64,000 nt of DNA. Origin: Natronospira elongata (lineage in GTDB: Bacteria; Pseudomonadota; Gammaproteobacteria; Natronospirales; Natronospiraceae). The stretch's first letter is position 1. The number at the start of each line of letters is the position of its first letter. The stretch spans positions 161,357 through 225,356 of the forward strand of contig NZ_JAYGII010000002.1 in the NCBI RefSeq assembly GCF_034931365.1. The letters run 5' to 3'. Both the position numbers and the translations under genes were made by a program. Below the pieces are notes generated by a model. The model saw nothing but the letters and a program-made list of their open reading frames with translations, did not search any database and was not told the DNA's origin. This document shows positions 52,147-61,487 of this stretch, one piece after another.

Positions 52147-55100
52147 GAGCCACCTCCCGACTGAACAGGGTATCCAGTTCCTCCACCAGAGCCCTGGGCG
52201 GACGTTCCAGATGCAGGCCCCGGCTGGCATGGTTCACACCACGCAGAAAGAGACAGCCGGCACCGCCCACATGGTGTTCATAGTCATAGTCATTACCCAA
52301 CCGGGACCGCAGCAGTCGATGCAGGGCCAGCAGGTAGAGACTGTACTGGGCGTCATAGCGCTTCTTGATCACCGCCTGACGCAGGGCAGTCTGTGAATAG
52401 GCGGCATCGGAAGCACCCAGGTAATTGGATTTGTAATCGATCACGTAATAACGCCCCTCGTGCTCGAAGACCAGATCAATGAAACCCTTGAGCATGCCAT
52501 TGAGCTGGTTTTGCCCAAGCTGGGGTCGGCCCACGCCGTTGAGAGCATATTGCTGAATGACCCGGTCGATGGCCTCGGCACCCGCATCATGCACCGAGAG
52601 CATGAACTCCAGCTCGGCAATGAACTGCCCGGGTTGCAGTTCATTCAGACGCAGCGTGTCATCACCCAGGGGCAGGGGAGCGCTCACGGTTGCCTCCATC
52701 CAGTCCCCGACCGTCTGACCCCAGTGACGCCAGCGGCGGGTATTGAGTCGCTCATAGAGAAGCGTCTGAAAGGCCCGGTCCTCGATAGCCGGGAAATGGC
52801 GTTCGGCCAAGGCTTCCAGCAGCCCGTGCAGGAAGGTCCCCGCCGCCGGCCCGCGCGGGAAGGCGTGCAGGCTGTCCGGCTCGGCTTCGCCGTCGTCCAG
52901 CGCCTCGGACAGGCTTTCCTCGACAATTACATCTTCATCCGCCGAGCCCGGTGCCCAGGCCCGGGGCCCGTCTTCCAGCAGCGCCGAGTAACTGGCAATC
53001 CACCATCTCTCGGCATTGGGTGGGGTAGCTTCATAGTCACGGGCCCGCGCCATGGCAATGCCGGCCTCATCCTGCTCGAGCTGAAACGCATCGGGTGACT
53101 CGATGCGGGCGTCAACGGTTTCAATCGCCGGATGCTTGCTGGCTACTTCCGTCAGGCGATCTTCCAGTTCCTCGGCCGGGTCCCCGGCCTGCCATTGAAT
53201 CAGGTGGCCGATGGCGGCGTTCTCCAGGTCAGTCTTCTTGAGTTTTTCAGGGTCTTTCGTTCTCGAGTCGGCCGCCCTTTCTCGCACCCCGGCCATGCCC
53301 ACCCAGCAGGCATGGCGGGCCCGGGTTAGGGCCACATACATCAGGCGCAGGTCTTCCTGAAAGCGCAGCTGTTCGGCCGCTTCCTTGATTTCTTCATCCG
53401 GCTCGAAGCTGAGTCGGCGCTGGCCTTTCTCGTAATACCAGATCGGCGGGTTCTTGCCGTCTTCCTTGCGATAGGCACAGGCAAAGGGAAGAAACACCAG
53501 GGGAAACTCCAGGCCCTTGGATTTGTGAATGGTAATGACCTTGATGAGCTCGGCATCGCTTTCCAGACGAATCAGTTGTTCATCACCGGCCTGTCCCTCA
53601 TCGGCCGTCTGAATCTGCTCGTCCAGCCAGCGAATCAATGCCTGGGCCCCATCCAGATGACTGGCCGCATCCTGCAGCAACTCGCTCAGGTGCAGAAGAT
53701 TGGTCAGACGGCGTTCCCCGTCAGCTTGTTGCAACAGGCGCGGGGCCAGTTGGTGCTCGCGCATCAGTCGGCGCAGCATGGGGAGCACGCCGCGCTCCTG
53801 CCAGGTCTGGCCATAGCCACGAAAACGTTCCAGCTCCGACTCCCAAAGGCCGTCGTTCTGGATCAGGCGGTCCAGTTCCTGCCAGCCATGGCCCAGGGCG
53901 GCGGTACCCAATGCAGCGCGCACATGGTTCTCCGAGTCAGGCTCCGCCGCTGCCTTCAGCCAGCGCAGCACATCCAGGGCTTCGTCACTACTGAAAATGT
54001 TCTCCCGGTCCGAGAGATAGACCGAGCGAAGCTGGCGTTCGCGGAGGGCATCCCGCACCAAGGCCGCTTCCTTGCCCGTTCGAACCAGAATGGCGATGTC
54101 AGAGGGCCGCACGGGATGGCTCTCGCCATCCTTGTCGAAACCCGCCATGCCTTGCTGGCTCTGCCAGAGCAGTTTGGCCACTTCACTGGCACAAACCTCG
54201 GCCATGTGTTCCCGGTATTCCCGAATCGGAATGCTGACCGCCAGCCCGTCCTCGTTTTCCTTTTTAATCAGGCTGAATGTCAGCGCCGGGACATCGTAGC
54301 CCTGCCGGGTGAATCGCTCCTTGAGGCCATTCCAGTCCACGGCCCGGTAGGCCAGGTCCGCCCGATTGAAAGGCCCTGCCCCTGTATCGCCGGCATGGGT
54401 GAACAGCTGATTGACCGATTCCACCATGGCCTGGCTGGAGCGAAAGTTCCGGCCCAGGGTATGGATGGCATCCACCGATTCCTCGCGCGCTTTCAGGTAG
54501 GTCTCCAGATCCGCCCCGCGGAAGGAGTAGATGGCCTGCTTGGGATCACCGATCAGAAACCAGCTGCCATCATCGGTACCGCTTTCCTTTCCATACACCG
54601 CCTTGAAGATCTCGTACTGGACCGGGTCGGTGTCCTGAAACTCGTCGATCAGGGCTACCGGGAACTGCTGGCGAATGGTGTGGGCGAGCTGGCTGCCATT
54701 CTCTGCATTCAGGGCCGTGTGCAGATCCTCCAGCATGTCATCAAAGCCGATGACCGATTGCTGCTGCTTGAAATGCTTCAGCCGTGTCTCGATCCAGGCA
54801 CAGGCATGGGCCAGCAGGGGATTACGAGCCGCCTGCAACTGCCCTGTGCATTCCACCAGCCGCTCGGCCGCCGCGACGATGGGGCTGTCCAGAATCTCGG
54901 CCGGGGTCTCGGCCCCTTTTCGAGTGGCCTTTTCCAGGGTTTCCCGGGTCAGCTCGTTCCAGGGGCTTCGGTCACAGGGAGGGGAGGCCAGCGCCGGCTG
55001 CGCAACCCATTCTTTCAATGCCGGCAACACCTTTCCACGCCAGGTGCCCGCCGTGGGGCGAGAACCCGTCTTGAGAGATTTTTGCTTCCAGGCCGCTTCC

Positions 55101-55894
55101 AGCGCCTCATTGAATGCTCCCAAGTGATTCTCAACCGCCGAACGGAAGCCGGCCATGGCGTCTTGCCAGGCGGTGCTGTCGCGTTTGATCTGCTCGAAAA
55201 GATCCGCGGGTACGCTGTGATCCAGTTTCGAGGAATGACCGATGGCCTTGCTCAGGGTGTCGGCGAAAGACGTCACATCGGCGGCTTTCACGGCCTGGCC
55301 CTCGACCGGTTCGCCATGCAGCACCACGCTGAGGCCTTCCAGCTCGGCCCGGTTCATGCCATAGAAATGCTGGCGCCAGTAGTCTTCAATCGCCAGGCGG
55401 GTGAGGCGGTCCTGTTCCTGGGTCAGTTCCAGGTCAAAGGGGCTGCCCGAGTCAAAGGCATGCTGGCGCAGCATGCGATTGCAGAAACCATGAATGGTGT
55501 AGATGGCCGCCTCATCCATCCATTCGGCGGCGGCCTGCAGATGTTCGCCGTTTTCCTGGCGCTGTTTCTTATCTGAATAGGCATCCAGGAGTCCGTTCAG
55601 AAACTGATCCTTGGCATCCGGCTCGGCACGGCCAAGAAAACAATCGGCCGCTTCAGACAGGCGAGAGCGGATCCGGTCACGCAGCTCCTTGGTCGCCGCT
55701 TCGGTGAAGGTCACCACCAGGATCTCCGGCGGCAGCAGGGGGGTGCGCTCGGCTTCATTCGGGCCAGCGTGGCCCAGAATCAGACGCACATACAGGGCCG
55801 TCAGGGTATAGGTCTTGCCCGTGCCGGCGCTGGCCTCAATCAGGTGACGGCCCGTGAGCGTGATCGTCAATGGATCCAGCGTGTTCTTGCTCAT
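52136..55894 (-). CDS. recB: Exodeoxyribonuclease V beta chain, RecB
   Basis: A 1252-residue protein with a 3'-5' UvrD-like helicase and a C-terminal nuclease. Walker A is ASAGTGKTYTL near the N terminus; motif II is ALIDEFQDTDPVQY; motifs V-VI lie in VITIHKSKGLEFPLV and LMYVALTRARH. The nuclease domain holds the D-x-K motif in YVIDYKSNYLG. Length is typical. It overlaps recC by four bases and recD by 11, so all three subunits are coupled. Confidence 0.97.
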   Translation of the reverse strand: MSKNTLDPLTITLTGRHLIEASAGTGKTYTLTALYVRLILGHAGPNEAERTPLLPPEILVVTFTEAATKELRDRIRSRLSEAADCFLGRAEPDAKDQFLNGLLDAYSDKKQRQENGEHLQAAAEWMDEAAIYTIHGFCNRMLRQHAFDSGSPFDLELTQEQDRLTRLAIEDYWRQHFYGMNRAELEGLSVVLHGEPVEGQAVKAADVTSFADTLSKAIGHSSKLDHSVPADLFEQIKRDSTAWQDAMAGFRSAVENHLGAFNEALEAAWKQKSLKTGSRPTAGTWRGKVLPALKEWVAQPALASPPCDRSPWNELTRETLEKATRKGAETPAEILDSPIVAAAERLVECTGQLQAARNPLLAHACAWIETRLKHFKQQQSVIGFDDMLEDLHTALNAENGSQLAHTIRQQFPVALIDEFQDTDPVQYEIFKAVYGKESGTDDGSWFLIGDPKQAIYSFRGADLETYLKAREESVDAIHTLGRNFRSSQAMVESVNQLFTHAGDTGAGPFNRADLAYRAVDWNGLKERFTRQGYDVPALTFSLIKKENEDGLAVSIPIREYREHMAEVCASEVAKLLWQSQQGMAGFDKDGESHPVRPSDIAILVRTGKEAALVRDALRERQLRSVYLSDRENIFSSDEALDVLRWLKAAAEPDSENHVRAALGTAALGHGWQELDRLIQNDGLWESELERFRGYGQTWQERGVLPMLRRLMREHQLAPRLLQQADGERRLTNLLHLSELLQDAASHLDGAQALIRWLDEQIQTADEGQAGDEQLIRLESDAELIKVITIHKSKGLEFPLVFLPFACAYRKEDGKNPPIWYYEKGQRRLSFEPDEEIKEAAEQLRFQEDLRLMYVALTRARHACWVGMAGVRERAADSRTKDPEKLKKTDLENAAIGHLIQWQAGDPAEELEDRLTEVASKHPAIETVDARIESPDAFQLEQDEAGIAMARARDYEATPPNAERWWIASYSALLEDGPRAWAPGSADEDVIVEESLSEALDDGEAEPDSLHAFPRGPAAGTFLHGLLEALAERHFPAIEDRAFQTLLYERLNTRRWRHWGQTVGDWMEATVSAPLPLGDDTLRLNELQPGQFIAELEFMLSVHDAGAEAIDRVIQQYALNGVGRPQLGQNQLNGMLKGFIDLVFEHEGRYYVIDYKSNYLGASDAAYSQTALRQAVIKKRYDAQYSLYLLALHRLLRSRLGNDYDYEHHVGGAGCLFLRGVNHASRGLHLERPPRALVEELDTLFSREVAHVQ

Positions 55895-58800
55895 GCCTTG
55901 TCCCCTTCCTTGGTCTGATCCACTTGCAGGGCTTCAATCAGTGGCTGATAAAGTGCCTGCGACCACCAGGCAAAGGCCGTTTGTTCGTCCTTCATGGGCA
56001 GCAGCAATGAAGCCGCATCCGGGAAGGCTCGTTTGAGTGCGGCATTGCCGCCGTAATCCACCTCGCCCGTGTTGAAGTCACTTTCATACTGGCTGGCCAG
56101 TTTCTCGGCGCTCGGTTCATCGTCCGGGTGATTGTCCAGCCAGTGGAAGGTCGTGCGGACCGGCAAGGGCAGCGGCTGGCACAGCCCTTCCAGCCAGCCG
56201 GCCATCATGGTCTCAAGCCAGGCGCTGGCCTGTTCTGCCGATACGGGTTTGAATTGGTATTCGGTGTCCGAGGCTATGGCCCAGGTCTCAAGGGCCTGCC
56301 CCTGGGCGGAGACCGCCAGATGGATTACCCAGTCTTCCAACAGACGGTTGTAGCGGGGCGTGCCGTCCTTGCTGATGGGCCCACCCTTGAGGGTCAGGCG
56401 AGCCAGGTGGCTTGTCTTGTCAGCGCAGCGCAGATCACTGATCCAGTCTTCCAGGCGCAGGGACTGGTCGCCAATCTTGAACTCAAGCTGGATTTCCAAC
56501 GCCGAGGCAGCCTGCGGCCATCGGGTGGTATGGTCTTGCCAGCGTTCGGCGGCGGCCATGGCCTGGCGGCTCTGTTGTTCCAGATTCAGTTCACCGAAAC
56601 TGCCCACAGGCAACTGGCCGCTGCGTAACAGGCGATGCCCAGTGGCCTCGATCAAGGCACCTGTGTCCCCGCCCGCTGTTTGGCGCACCGGTTCGAGCAA
56701 CTGATTGGCCAGGGTGTATTGATCCAGCCCGGCCACCGTGAACGGTTCATGCTCATCCAGGGTTTCGGATTCATCATCAAAGCGCAGCTTCAGCCGTTCC
56801 CGGAAGAAATGCGCCGGGGCATCCTTGAGAAAGCGCATCAGATCGGAGACGCGCAGCACCACCGGCTGTTCCAGATCGGGCAGGGACAGAGGCTGGTCAT
56901 CGGCTTCTGCCGGCAGCGATTCTGAATATGCCCATTCCCGGCTGTAAGTGAACAGCGCCTCGTCATCACCGTAGCGGGGGCTGAAGCCCTGCAGTGGATG
57001 ATCCACGGTCAGCGACTCCACCACCGTCTTTGGCTTTTCTTCGTTCTTAAGGGCCTCATCCAGTGTCCAGCCATGATGGATGTGATCACGCAGTTGGCTC
57101 ACCAGCACCGAGGGCGGGCGGGGTTCATTGTCGCGAATGCTGCGGCCCACCCAGCTCACATGCAGGTGTTCGCGGGCCGAGAGCAGGGCTTCGAGAAAAA
57201 GATAACGATCATCTTCCCGACGCGAGCGGTCCCCCGGTCGGTACTCGCCGCGCTGGTTCATGAGATCGAAATCCAGTGGCGGGCGGCTACGGGGATAGTC
57301 ACCATCATTCATGCCCAACAGACACACCACCCGGAAGGGAATGGAGCGCATGGGCATCAGGGTGCAGATATTCACCCGCCCGGCCAGGAAGCGCTGCGCG
57401 GGGCCCTCATCCTCCAGCGGCGCCAGCCAGGCTTCGCGGGCAATGCCCAGGGGAATGGCGTCATCGAAACCGGCATCCTCGCATGCGGCCCGCCACTCGC
57501 TCATGGCCTCCAGCAGGCGGGCCTCGAGTTGCAGTTCCTCGGCATCACGCAAATCAAACAGGTCTTGCAGCAGACCGGCCAGGCGATCGGCCCACTCGGC
57601 AGGCGTGCCGTCCTGGCTCAGGGTCTGCCACTGGGCTTCCAGGGTATCCAGCAGGGCCCGCAACCGCCCCAGGCGTTCGGCGTCCAGGCCGCCGATCTCC
57701 GGGTAGGGCTCGATGTCCTGCCAGGCCTCGCCCCGGCCAACGGCATAGCCCAGTAGCATGCGCCGTAGCCCGAAGCGCCAGCTGTTGGCCTCGAAATCCA
57801 CTTCCAGGTCCAGGCTTTGGCGCTGCTCGGCATCCATGCCCCAGCGGATCCCGGCATCACGAATCCACTGGCGCAGGGGCGGCAGGTCTTCATCACGCAG
57901 ACCAAAACGCCGTTGAATGGCCGGCACATCCAAAAGATCCAGCACATCGCCTAGGGTAAAGCGCCAGTTGGGCAGGTCAATTAAATGTTCCAGGGCCACC
58001 GCTAGGGGCGTGCCATGGCGCTGGCGGCGGTCACCGATGGTGTAGGGGATGTAGCGCGGGTCATTCTCATCCAGGCTGCCGAACACCGCCTCGATGTAAG
58101 GCGCGTAGCTTTCAATGTCCGGGACCATCACGATCACATCCCTGGGTCGCAAGGGTTTGCCGGCCTTGTCTGCCTGCTGAAAGGCATGCAGCAAGCGGTC
58201 ATGCAGAATCTCCACTTCCCGCTGCGGGCTGTGGGCCCGGTGGAAACGGATGGAGTTATCCTCGCCCAGTGTGCGCTTCTCGGTAGGCAGCGGATTGAGA
58301 TCGAAGATATCCTGCTGGATCTGCTGGAGAAGGGAATCGGAGGCATCTTTCTCGACCACCGGCACGAAGAGGTCGATGCTGTTGAACCACTCCCGGTACT
58401 TTTCCGGCAGGTCATAGTCGTAGAGCAGGCCGATGTAATCACGGCCCTGCTTGCCCCAGGCCGCCAGCAGGGGATGGCCGGGGCTGCCGGCCTTCTTGCG
58501 GTGGCGGCTTTGTTTCAGCGTCAGAAGCTCCCGGTCCTCGACGATATCCGCCCAGAAATGCTGACAGGGGTTTTGCACCAGCATCAGGATCTGGCAATGG
58601 CGGGAGAGGGCATGCAGCGCTTCCAGCACCTGCTGGGGCAGGGAGGTAATCCCGAACACCACGATGCGCCGGGGCAGGCCGTGGGCCTCACCCTTGTCCA
58701 GGGCCGCGACGAAATCCCGGTGGATACCGGCGCGCGACGCCTGGTTAAAGGGCGCACCAATATCTTCATGCAGGGCCCGCCAGAGCGCGGGCTGCCAGCT

Positions 58801-59385
58801 CTGGCCCTCGGGGAGGGGTGACGGTTCGCCATTGGCGCGGCGCAGTTGATCCTCGCCTGCCAGCCAGTCACTCAACCAGTCGGCCCGATAGACCTGGTAT
58901 TGGTCATAGATATCCGCCAGGTGCCGGGCCAGTTGGTAGCGCTTGCGCAGCGAATCCCCCTTGGCGAGGAAATTCGCCAGCGGTCGATAAACCTCGGGCT
59001 CTGCCTCCAGCAGCGAGGGCAGTAGCCGAAACAGCCGCCATTGCAGGCGGGTCTTCTCAAAGGGCGAGGCCTCCGGCACTCGCTCATCGCCCAACACCGC
59101 CCGGTAGGCCCGCCACAGAAAGGACTGGGGCAATTCAAAGCGATGGGCCGCGGAAATACCCAGCCCCGGCGCCTCCCCGGCCGCCTCCGACGCCAGGGCC
59201 AGCTTCAGCCACTGGGCCATGCCATTGGACTGGACCAGAAAGACCTCATTCTCCAGCGGCGCCAATGGGGTCTGGCGCAGCCAATCGACCGTGGCTTCGG
59301 TCAGGTCTTCCAGGCGATTGCCATGTAGGACGGCAAAACCCGGCTGAATGGACTGTTCGGATTGCTCGGAGAGCGGCTGGCTCAC
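55891..59385 (-). CDS. recC: Exodeoxyribonuclease V gamma chain, RecC
   Basis: A 1164-residue subunit that holds the complex together and recognises Chi through an inactive helicase/nuclease fold. Family stretches are VLHGNRLEDL, FLVQSNGMAQWLKLALA, RVNICTLMPMRSIPFRVVCLLGMNDGDYPR and HVSWVGRSIRDN. It is the first gene of recC-recB-recD; classical enterobacterial order places ptrA between recC and recB, which is absent here. The promoter should lie in the 254-base gap to the HEPN gene. Confidence 0.96.
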   Translation of the reverse strand: MSQPLSEQSEQSIQPGFAVLHGNRLEDLTEATVDWLRQTPLAPLENEVFLVQSNGMAQWLKLALASEAAGEAPGLGISAAHRFELPQSFLWRAYRAVLGDERVPEASPFEKTRLQWRLFRLLPSLLEAEPEVYRPLANFLAKGDSLRKRYQLARHLADIYDQYQVYRADWLSDWLAGEDQLRRANGEPSPLPEGQSWQPALWRALHEDIGAPFNQASRAGIHRDFVAALDKGEAHGLPRRIVVFGITSLPQQVLEALHALSRHCQILMLVQNPCQHFWADIVEDRELLTLKQSRHRKKAGSPGHPLLAAWGKQGRDYIGLLYDYDLPEKYREWFNSIDLFVPVVEKDASDSLLQQIQQDIFDLNPLPTEKRTLGEDNSIRFHRAHSPQREVEILHDRLLHAFQQADKAGKPLRPRDVIVMVPDIESYAPYIEAVFGSLDENDPRYIPYTIGDRRQRHGTPLAVALEHLIDLPNWRFTLGDVLDLLDVPAIQRRFGLRDEDLPPLRQWIRDAGIRWGMDAEQRQSLDLEVDFEANSWRFGLRRMLLGYAVGRGEAWQDIEPYPEIGGLDAERLGRLRALLDTLEAQWQTLSQDGTPAEWADRLAGLLQDLFDLRDAEELQLEARLLEAMSEWRAACEDAGFDDAIPLGIAREAWLAPLEDEGPAQRFLAGRVNICTLMPMRSIPFRVVCLLGMNDGDYPRSRPPLDFDLMNQRGEYRPGDRSRREDDRYLFLEALLSAREHLHVSWVGRSIRDNEPRPPSVLVSQLRDHIHHGWTLDEALKNEEKPKTVVESLTVDHPLQGFSPRYGDDEALFTYSREWAYSESLPAEADDQPLSLPDLEQPVVLRVSDLMRFLKDAPAHFFRERLKLRFDDESETLDEHEPFTVAGLDQYTLANQLLEPVRQTAGGDTGALIEATGHRLLRSGQLPVGSFGELNLEQQSRQAMAAAERWQDHTTRWPQAASALEIQLEFKIGDQSLRLEDWISDLRCADKTSHLARLTLKGGPISKDGTPRYNRLLEDWVIHLAVSAQGQALETWAIASDTEYQFKPVSAEQASAWLETMMAGWLEGLCQPLPLPVRTTFHWLDNHPDDEPSAEKLASQYESDFNTGEVDYGGNAALKRAFPDAASLLLPMKDEQTAFAWWSQALYQPLIEALQVDQTKEGDKA

Positions 59386-59639
59386 GGAAAACTCCAGTTC
59401 ACTGTATCCTTACGGCAGGGCCAGACCAAGGCTAGCCCTGCAGCTGGAATGGCCCATTAAACCTTGGGCCTCCAATGGAGAGCAATTCTACGCATCAATG
59501 CGACAGATTGTGTCGCTTACCCAAGCCTCTTGCCCAAGGAGCAAGATCAACGGTCCGCCGAGCAAAGAGCAGGCCCAGTCGTAACACCCCGGCTCCTTAA
59601 GACTAGAGAGAGCAAGGAACATCGCCCGGAGGCAAAAAC

Positions 59640-60296
59640 ATGGCAAAGGACTTCGCCACTCTCAAGCAACGCCAGCGCGCCGAACGCGAAAACTACCCCG
59701 AGCACCTCAGCCTGCGCGTCCACCGCGCCCTCAGCTGGCTCAACCGCGCCGAGCAGTGTGAAGATGACCCGGACGGGCGCTTCATCTTTCTCTGGATCGC
59801 CTTCAACGCCGCCTACGCCAATGAGACCGGCGACCAGCACATCGGCGAGGCCCGCCAGTTCAACGACTTCCTCGCCCGCATGGACAAGCTCGACGGGGCA
59901 GGGCGCCTATCCGGCATTGTCTGGCAGCAATACCCCCAGGCCATCCGCGTCCTTCTGGACAACCAGTTCGTCTTCCAGCCCTACTGGGACCACCTCAATG
60001 GCCTGGAAAGTGGTGCCGACTGGGAAGACCAGTTCCAGCGAGCCCGCACCGCCGCCCAGAAATCCCTGGCCAGCCAGAACACCGCCAAGGTCCTCGGCAT
60101 CGTCTTCAGCCGGCTTTATACATTGAGAAACCAGCTCATCCACGGCGGCGCCACCTGGAACAGCCAGGTCAACCGCCAGCAACTCAGCGACGCCAACCGC
60201 ATCCTCGGCGACCTGGTCCCCGCCATCATCGAAATCATGATGGACAACGCCGACAAACACTGGGGCGAAGCCTGCTACCCCGTCCGCCAGTCCTGA
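59640..60296 (+). CDS. HEPN-like protein with RX4H motif
   Basis: A 218-residue, mainly helical protein. The key feature is RNQLIHGG (Arg163, His168), an RX4H motif of the HEPN ribonuclease superfamily, preceded by RLYTLRNQ. An N-terminal patch GRFIFLWIAFNAAYANE is typical of a HEPN branch annotated as hypothetical or Apea-like. Many HEPN proteins are toxins or defence RNases; this one could be a stand-alone RNase. CGGAGG lies about eight bases upstream of the ATG. No obvious MNT or other antitoxin gene adjoins it. Divergent from recC. Confidence 0.78.
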   Translation: MAKDFATLKQRQRAERENYPEHLSLRVHRALSWLNRAEQCEDDPDGRFIFLWIAFNAAYANETGDQHIGEARQFNDFLARMDKLDGAGRLSGIVWQQYPQAIRVLLDNQFVFQPYWDHLNGLESGADWEDQFQRARTAAQKSLASQNTAKVLGIVFSRLYTLRNQLIHGGATWNSQVNRQQLSDANRILGDLVPAIIEIMMDNADKHWGEACYPVRQS

Positions 60297-60314
60297 CCGA
60301 TCCACAAGCACTGG

Positions 60315-60339
60315 TGTGGGAGGGGCATTCCTGCCCCGA
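60315..60339. repeat. REP-like palindrome, copy A
   Basis: TGTGGG followed by the palindromic core GGGGCATTCCTGCCCC and GA. It equals the reverse complement of the right arm of copy C (62893-62917) apart from small changes. A second small hairpin, GCGAC/GTCGC, follows at 60347-60363. It lies just after the HEPN gene stop. Confidence 0.65.
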
Positions 60340-60488
60340 CTTCGTTGCGACACCGCTTGTCGCTACCTGCCTCCAAACTGGATTCTGAGATGCACTCCAC
60401 CCGGTTGGGCCTTTGGCACTGACAGGGAAGCGGTGGGGTGCATCCCCCTTTTCTGCATGGCAATCCAGTCGAACGCAGGGAGCACCCC

Positions 60489-60677
60489 ATGAACAAGCAC
60501 AGCGAATTCGAAATCGGCACCCAGGCCACCCTGGCCAGCACTGGCGAAAAGGTCCACATTCTCTACCGCGTCCACGACGGCCGGACCGGCGCTACCCGCT
60601 ACCGCTGCGTCCTCCCGCCCCAGGCACCGGGGCATCGCCCCAGAGTCCAGACCATCCGTGCAAGCAAGCTAAAATAG
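60489..60677 (+). CDS. 62-residue hypothetical protein
   Basis: A small basic protein, probably mostly beta strands: FEIGTQATLASTGEKVHILYRV, then RYRCVLPP and RVQTIRASKLK. The pattern could be a small SH3-like or KOW-like barrel, but I do not recognise it. CAGGGAG at 60476-60482 gives a ribosome site six bases ahead of the ATG. It lies 66 bases before the phosphatase gene and could share its transcript. Confidence 0.6.
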   Translation: MNKHSEFEIGTQATLASTGEKVHILYRVHDGRTGATRYRCVLPPQAPGHRPRVQTIRASKLK

Positions 60678-60682
60678 TTTCC

Positions 60683-60699
60683 GCGACATTTGATGTCGC
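60683..60699. promoter_or_regulatory. Small palindrome GCGACAT-TTG-ATGTCGC
   Basis: A perfect 7-bp inverted repeat with a three-base centre lies in the 65-base gap between the 62-residue protein gene and the phosphatase gene. It could be an operator or a short hairpin; there is no T tract. Confidence 0.4.
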
Positions 60700-60742
60700 A
60701 TGCGTGGTCGATAATGGACGCTCACCCCCAAAAGGAGCCTCC

Positions 60743-61306
60743 ATGACCTATAGAACGAGTCTCACCCATCCACTCCGCATCGACAGCATCGAATACCCCA
60801 GCAGCACTGGCAGGATCGGGCTCACGCTTTGCCCCGGCAAGTACCAGCCAGACGGCAAGTCCGGCGCCTGGTGCCGCAACCTCAGCCTCGACCTGGACCG
60901 TGTCCGTGGCTGGGGCGCCAGCCACGTCCTGACCCTGATTGAAGATCACGAATTCGAGCGCCTGCGCGTCGAGCGACTGCCCGAGGAAGTACGTGCTCGT
61001 GGGATGCAATGGCACCACCTGCCCATCGTCGACCGCCATCCGCCGGATCATCGTTTCGAGCAGCAATGGCCCGAGATAGGGCCAGAATTGCACGATATTC
61101 TCATCAATGACGGACGGATTCTCGTCCACTGCATGGGCGGCCTGGGTCGCGCCGGCACCATCGCCACCACGCTGTTGATCGAAGCCGGCCTCAACCCCAA
61201 GGAAGCCGTCAGCCAGGTCCGTGAAGCCCGCCGCGGCGCCATCGAAACCCAGATCCAGCTCGACTGGCTCAAACGTCACGCCCGCCGTATCCGCCAGGTC
61301 TGCTAG
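60743..61306 (+). CDS. Dual-specificity/tyrosine phosphatase-like protein
   Basis: A 187-residue cysteine phosphatase of the CDKN3/dual-specificity type. The P loop is HCMGGLGRAGT with Cys130 and Arg136; the general acid may be Asp97 in PIVDRHPPD. Other family patches are HVLTLIEDHEFERL and SQVREARRGAIETQIQ. AAGGAG at 60732-60737 is correctly spaced. In some bacteria this phosphatase type is fused or adjacent to ADP-ribosylglycohydrolases, one of which is encoded at 48.3 kb here. The substrate may be phosphoprotein, RNA or phospho-ADP-ribose; none is proven. Confidence 0.88.
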   Translation: MTYRTSLTHPLRIDSIEYPSSTGRIGLTLCPGKYQPDGKSGAWCRNLSLDLDRVRGWGASHVLTLIEDHEFERLRVERLPEEVRARGMQWHHLPIVDRHPPDHRFEQQWPEIGPELHDILINDGRILVHCMGGLGRAGTIATTLLIEAGLNPKEAVSQVREARRGAIETQIQLDWLKRHARRIRQVC

Positions 61307-61311
61307 GCCCG

Positions 61312-61359
61312 GTCGCGAAAGGCCAGCCCCAAGCCCATCGGGGCAGGAATGCCCCGCAT
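61312..61359. repeat. REP-like element, copy B (right half)
   Basis: From GTCGCGAAAGGCCAG onward this segment is nearly identical to copy C, including the right-arm core GGGGCAGGAATGCCCC. The left arm is missing, cut at the phosphatase gene end (stop at 61304-61306). Confidence 0.65.
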
Positions 61360-61430
61360 ACAGTCAGTTCGGCCAAATTTCGTTTGGTTACTGTTCAAAA
61401 CCATCAAAATCTGAGAAGCTAATCTGGACC

Positions 61431-61456
61431 TGCTCAAAAAAACGGTATTTTGAGCA
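61431..61456. promoter_or_regulatory. Inverted-repeat operator candidate of the fic gene
   Basis: TGCTCAAAA and TTTTGAGCA form a perfect 9-bp inverted repeat with an 8-base spacer, 31 bases before the fic start. A related half site, TGTTCAAAA, lies at 61392-61400. The encoded Fic protein has a C-terminal helix-turn-helix-like domain, so autoregulation through this site is plausible. Confidence 0.55.
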
Positions 61457-61487
61457 ATTCCGTTCAGGCAGCGATGCGGAGGCGGGT

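Noticed and set aside
53525..55576. A 683-codon open frame antisense to recB
   Set aside because: It mirrors the codon structure of the well-supported recB gene. High GC content leaves long antisense frames open; there is no recognisable domain or ribosome site.
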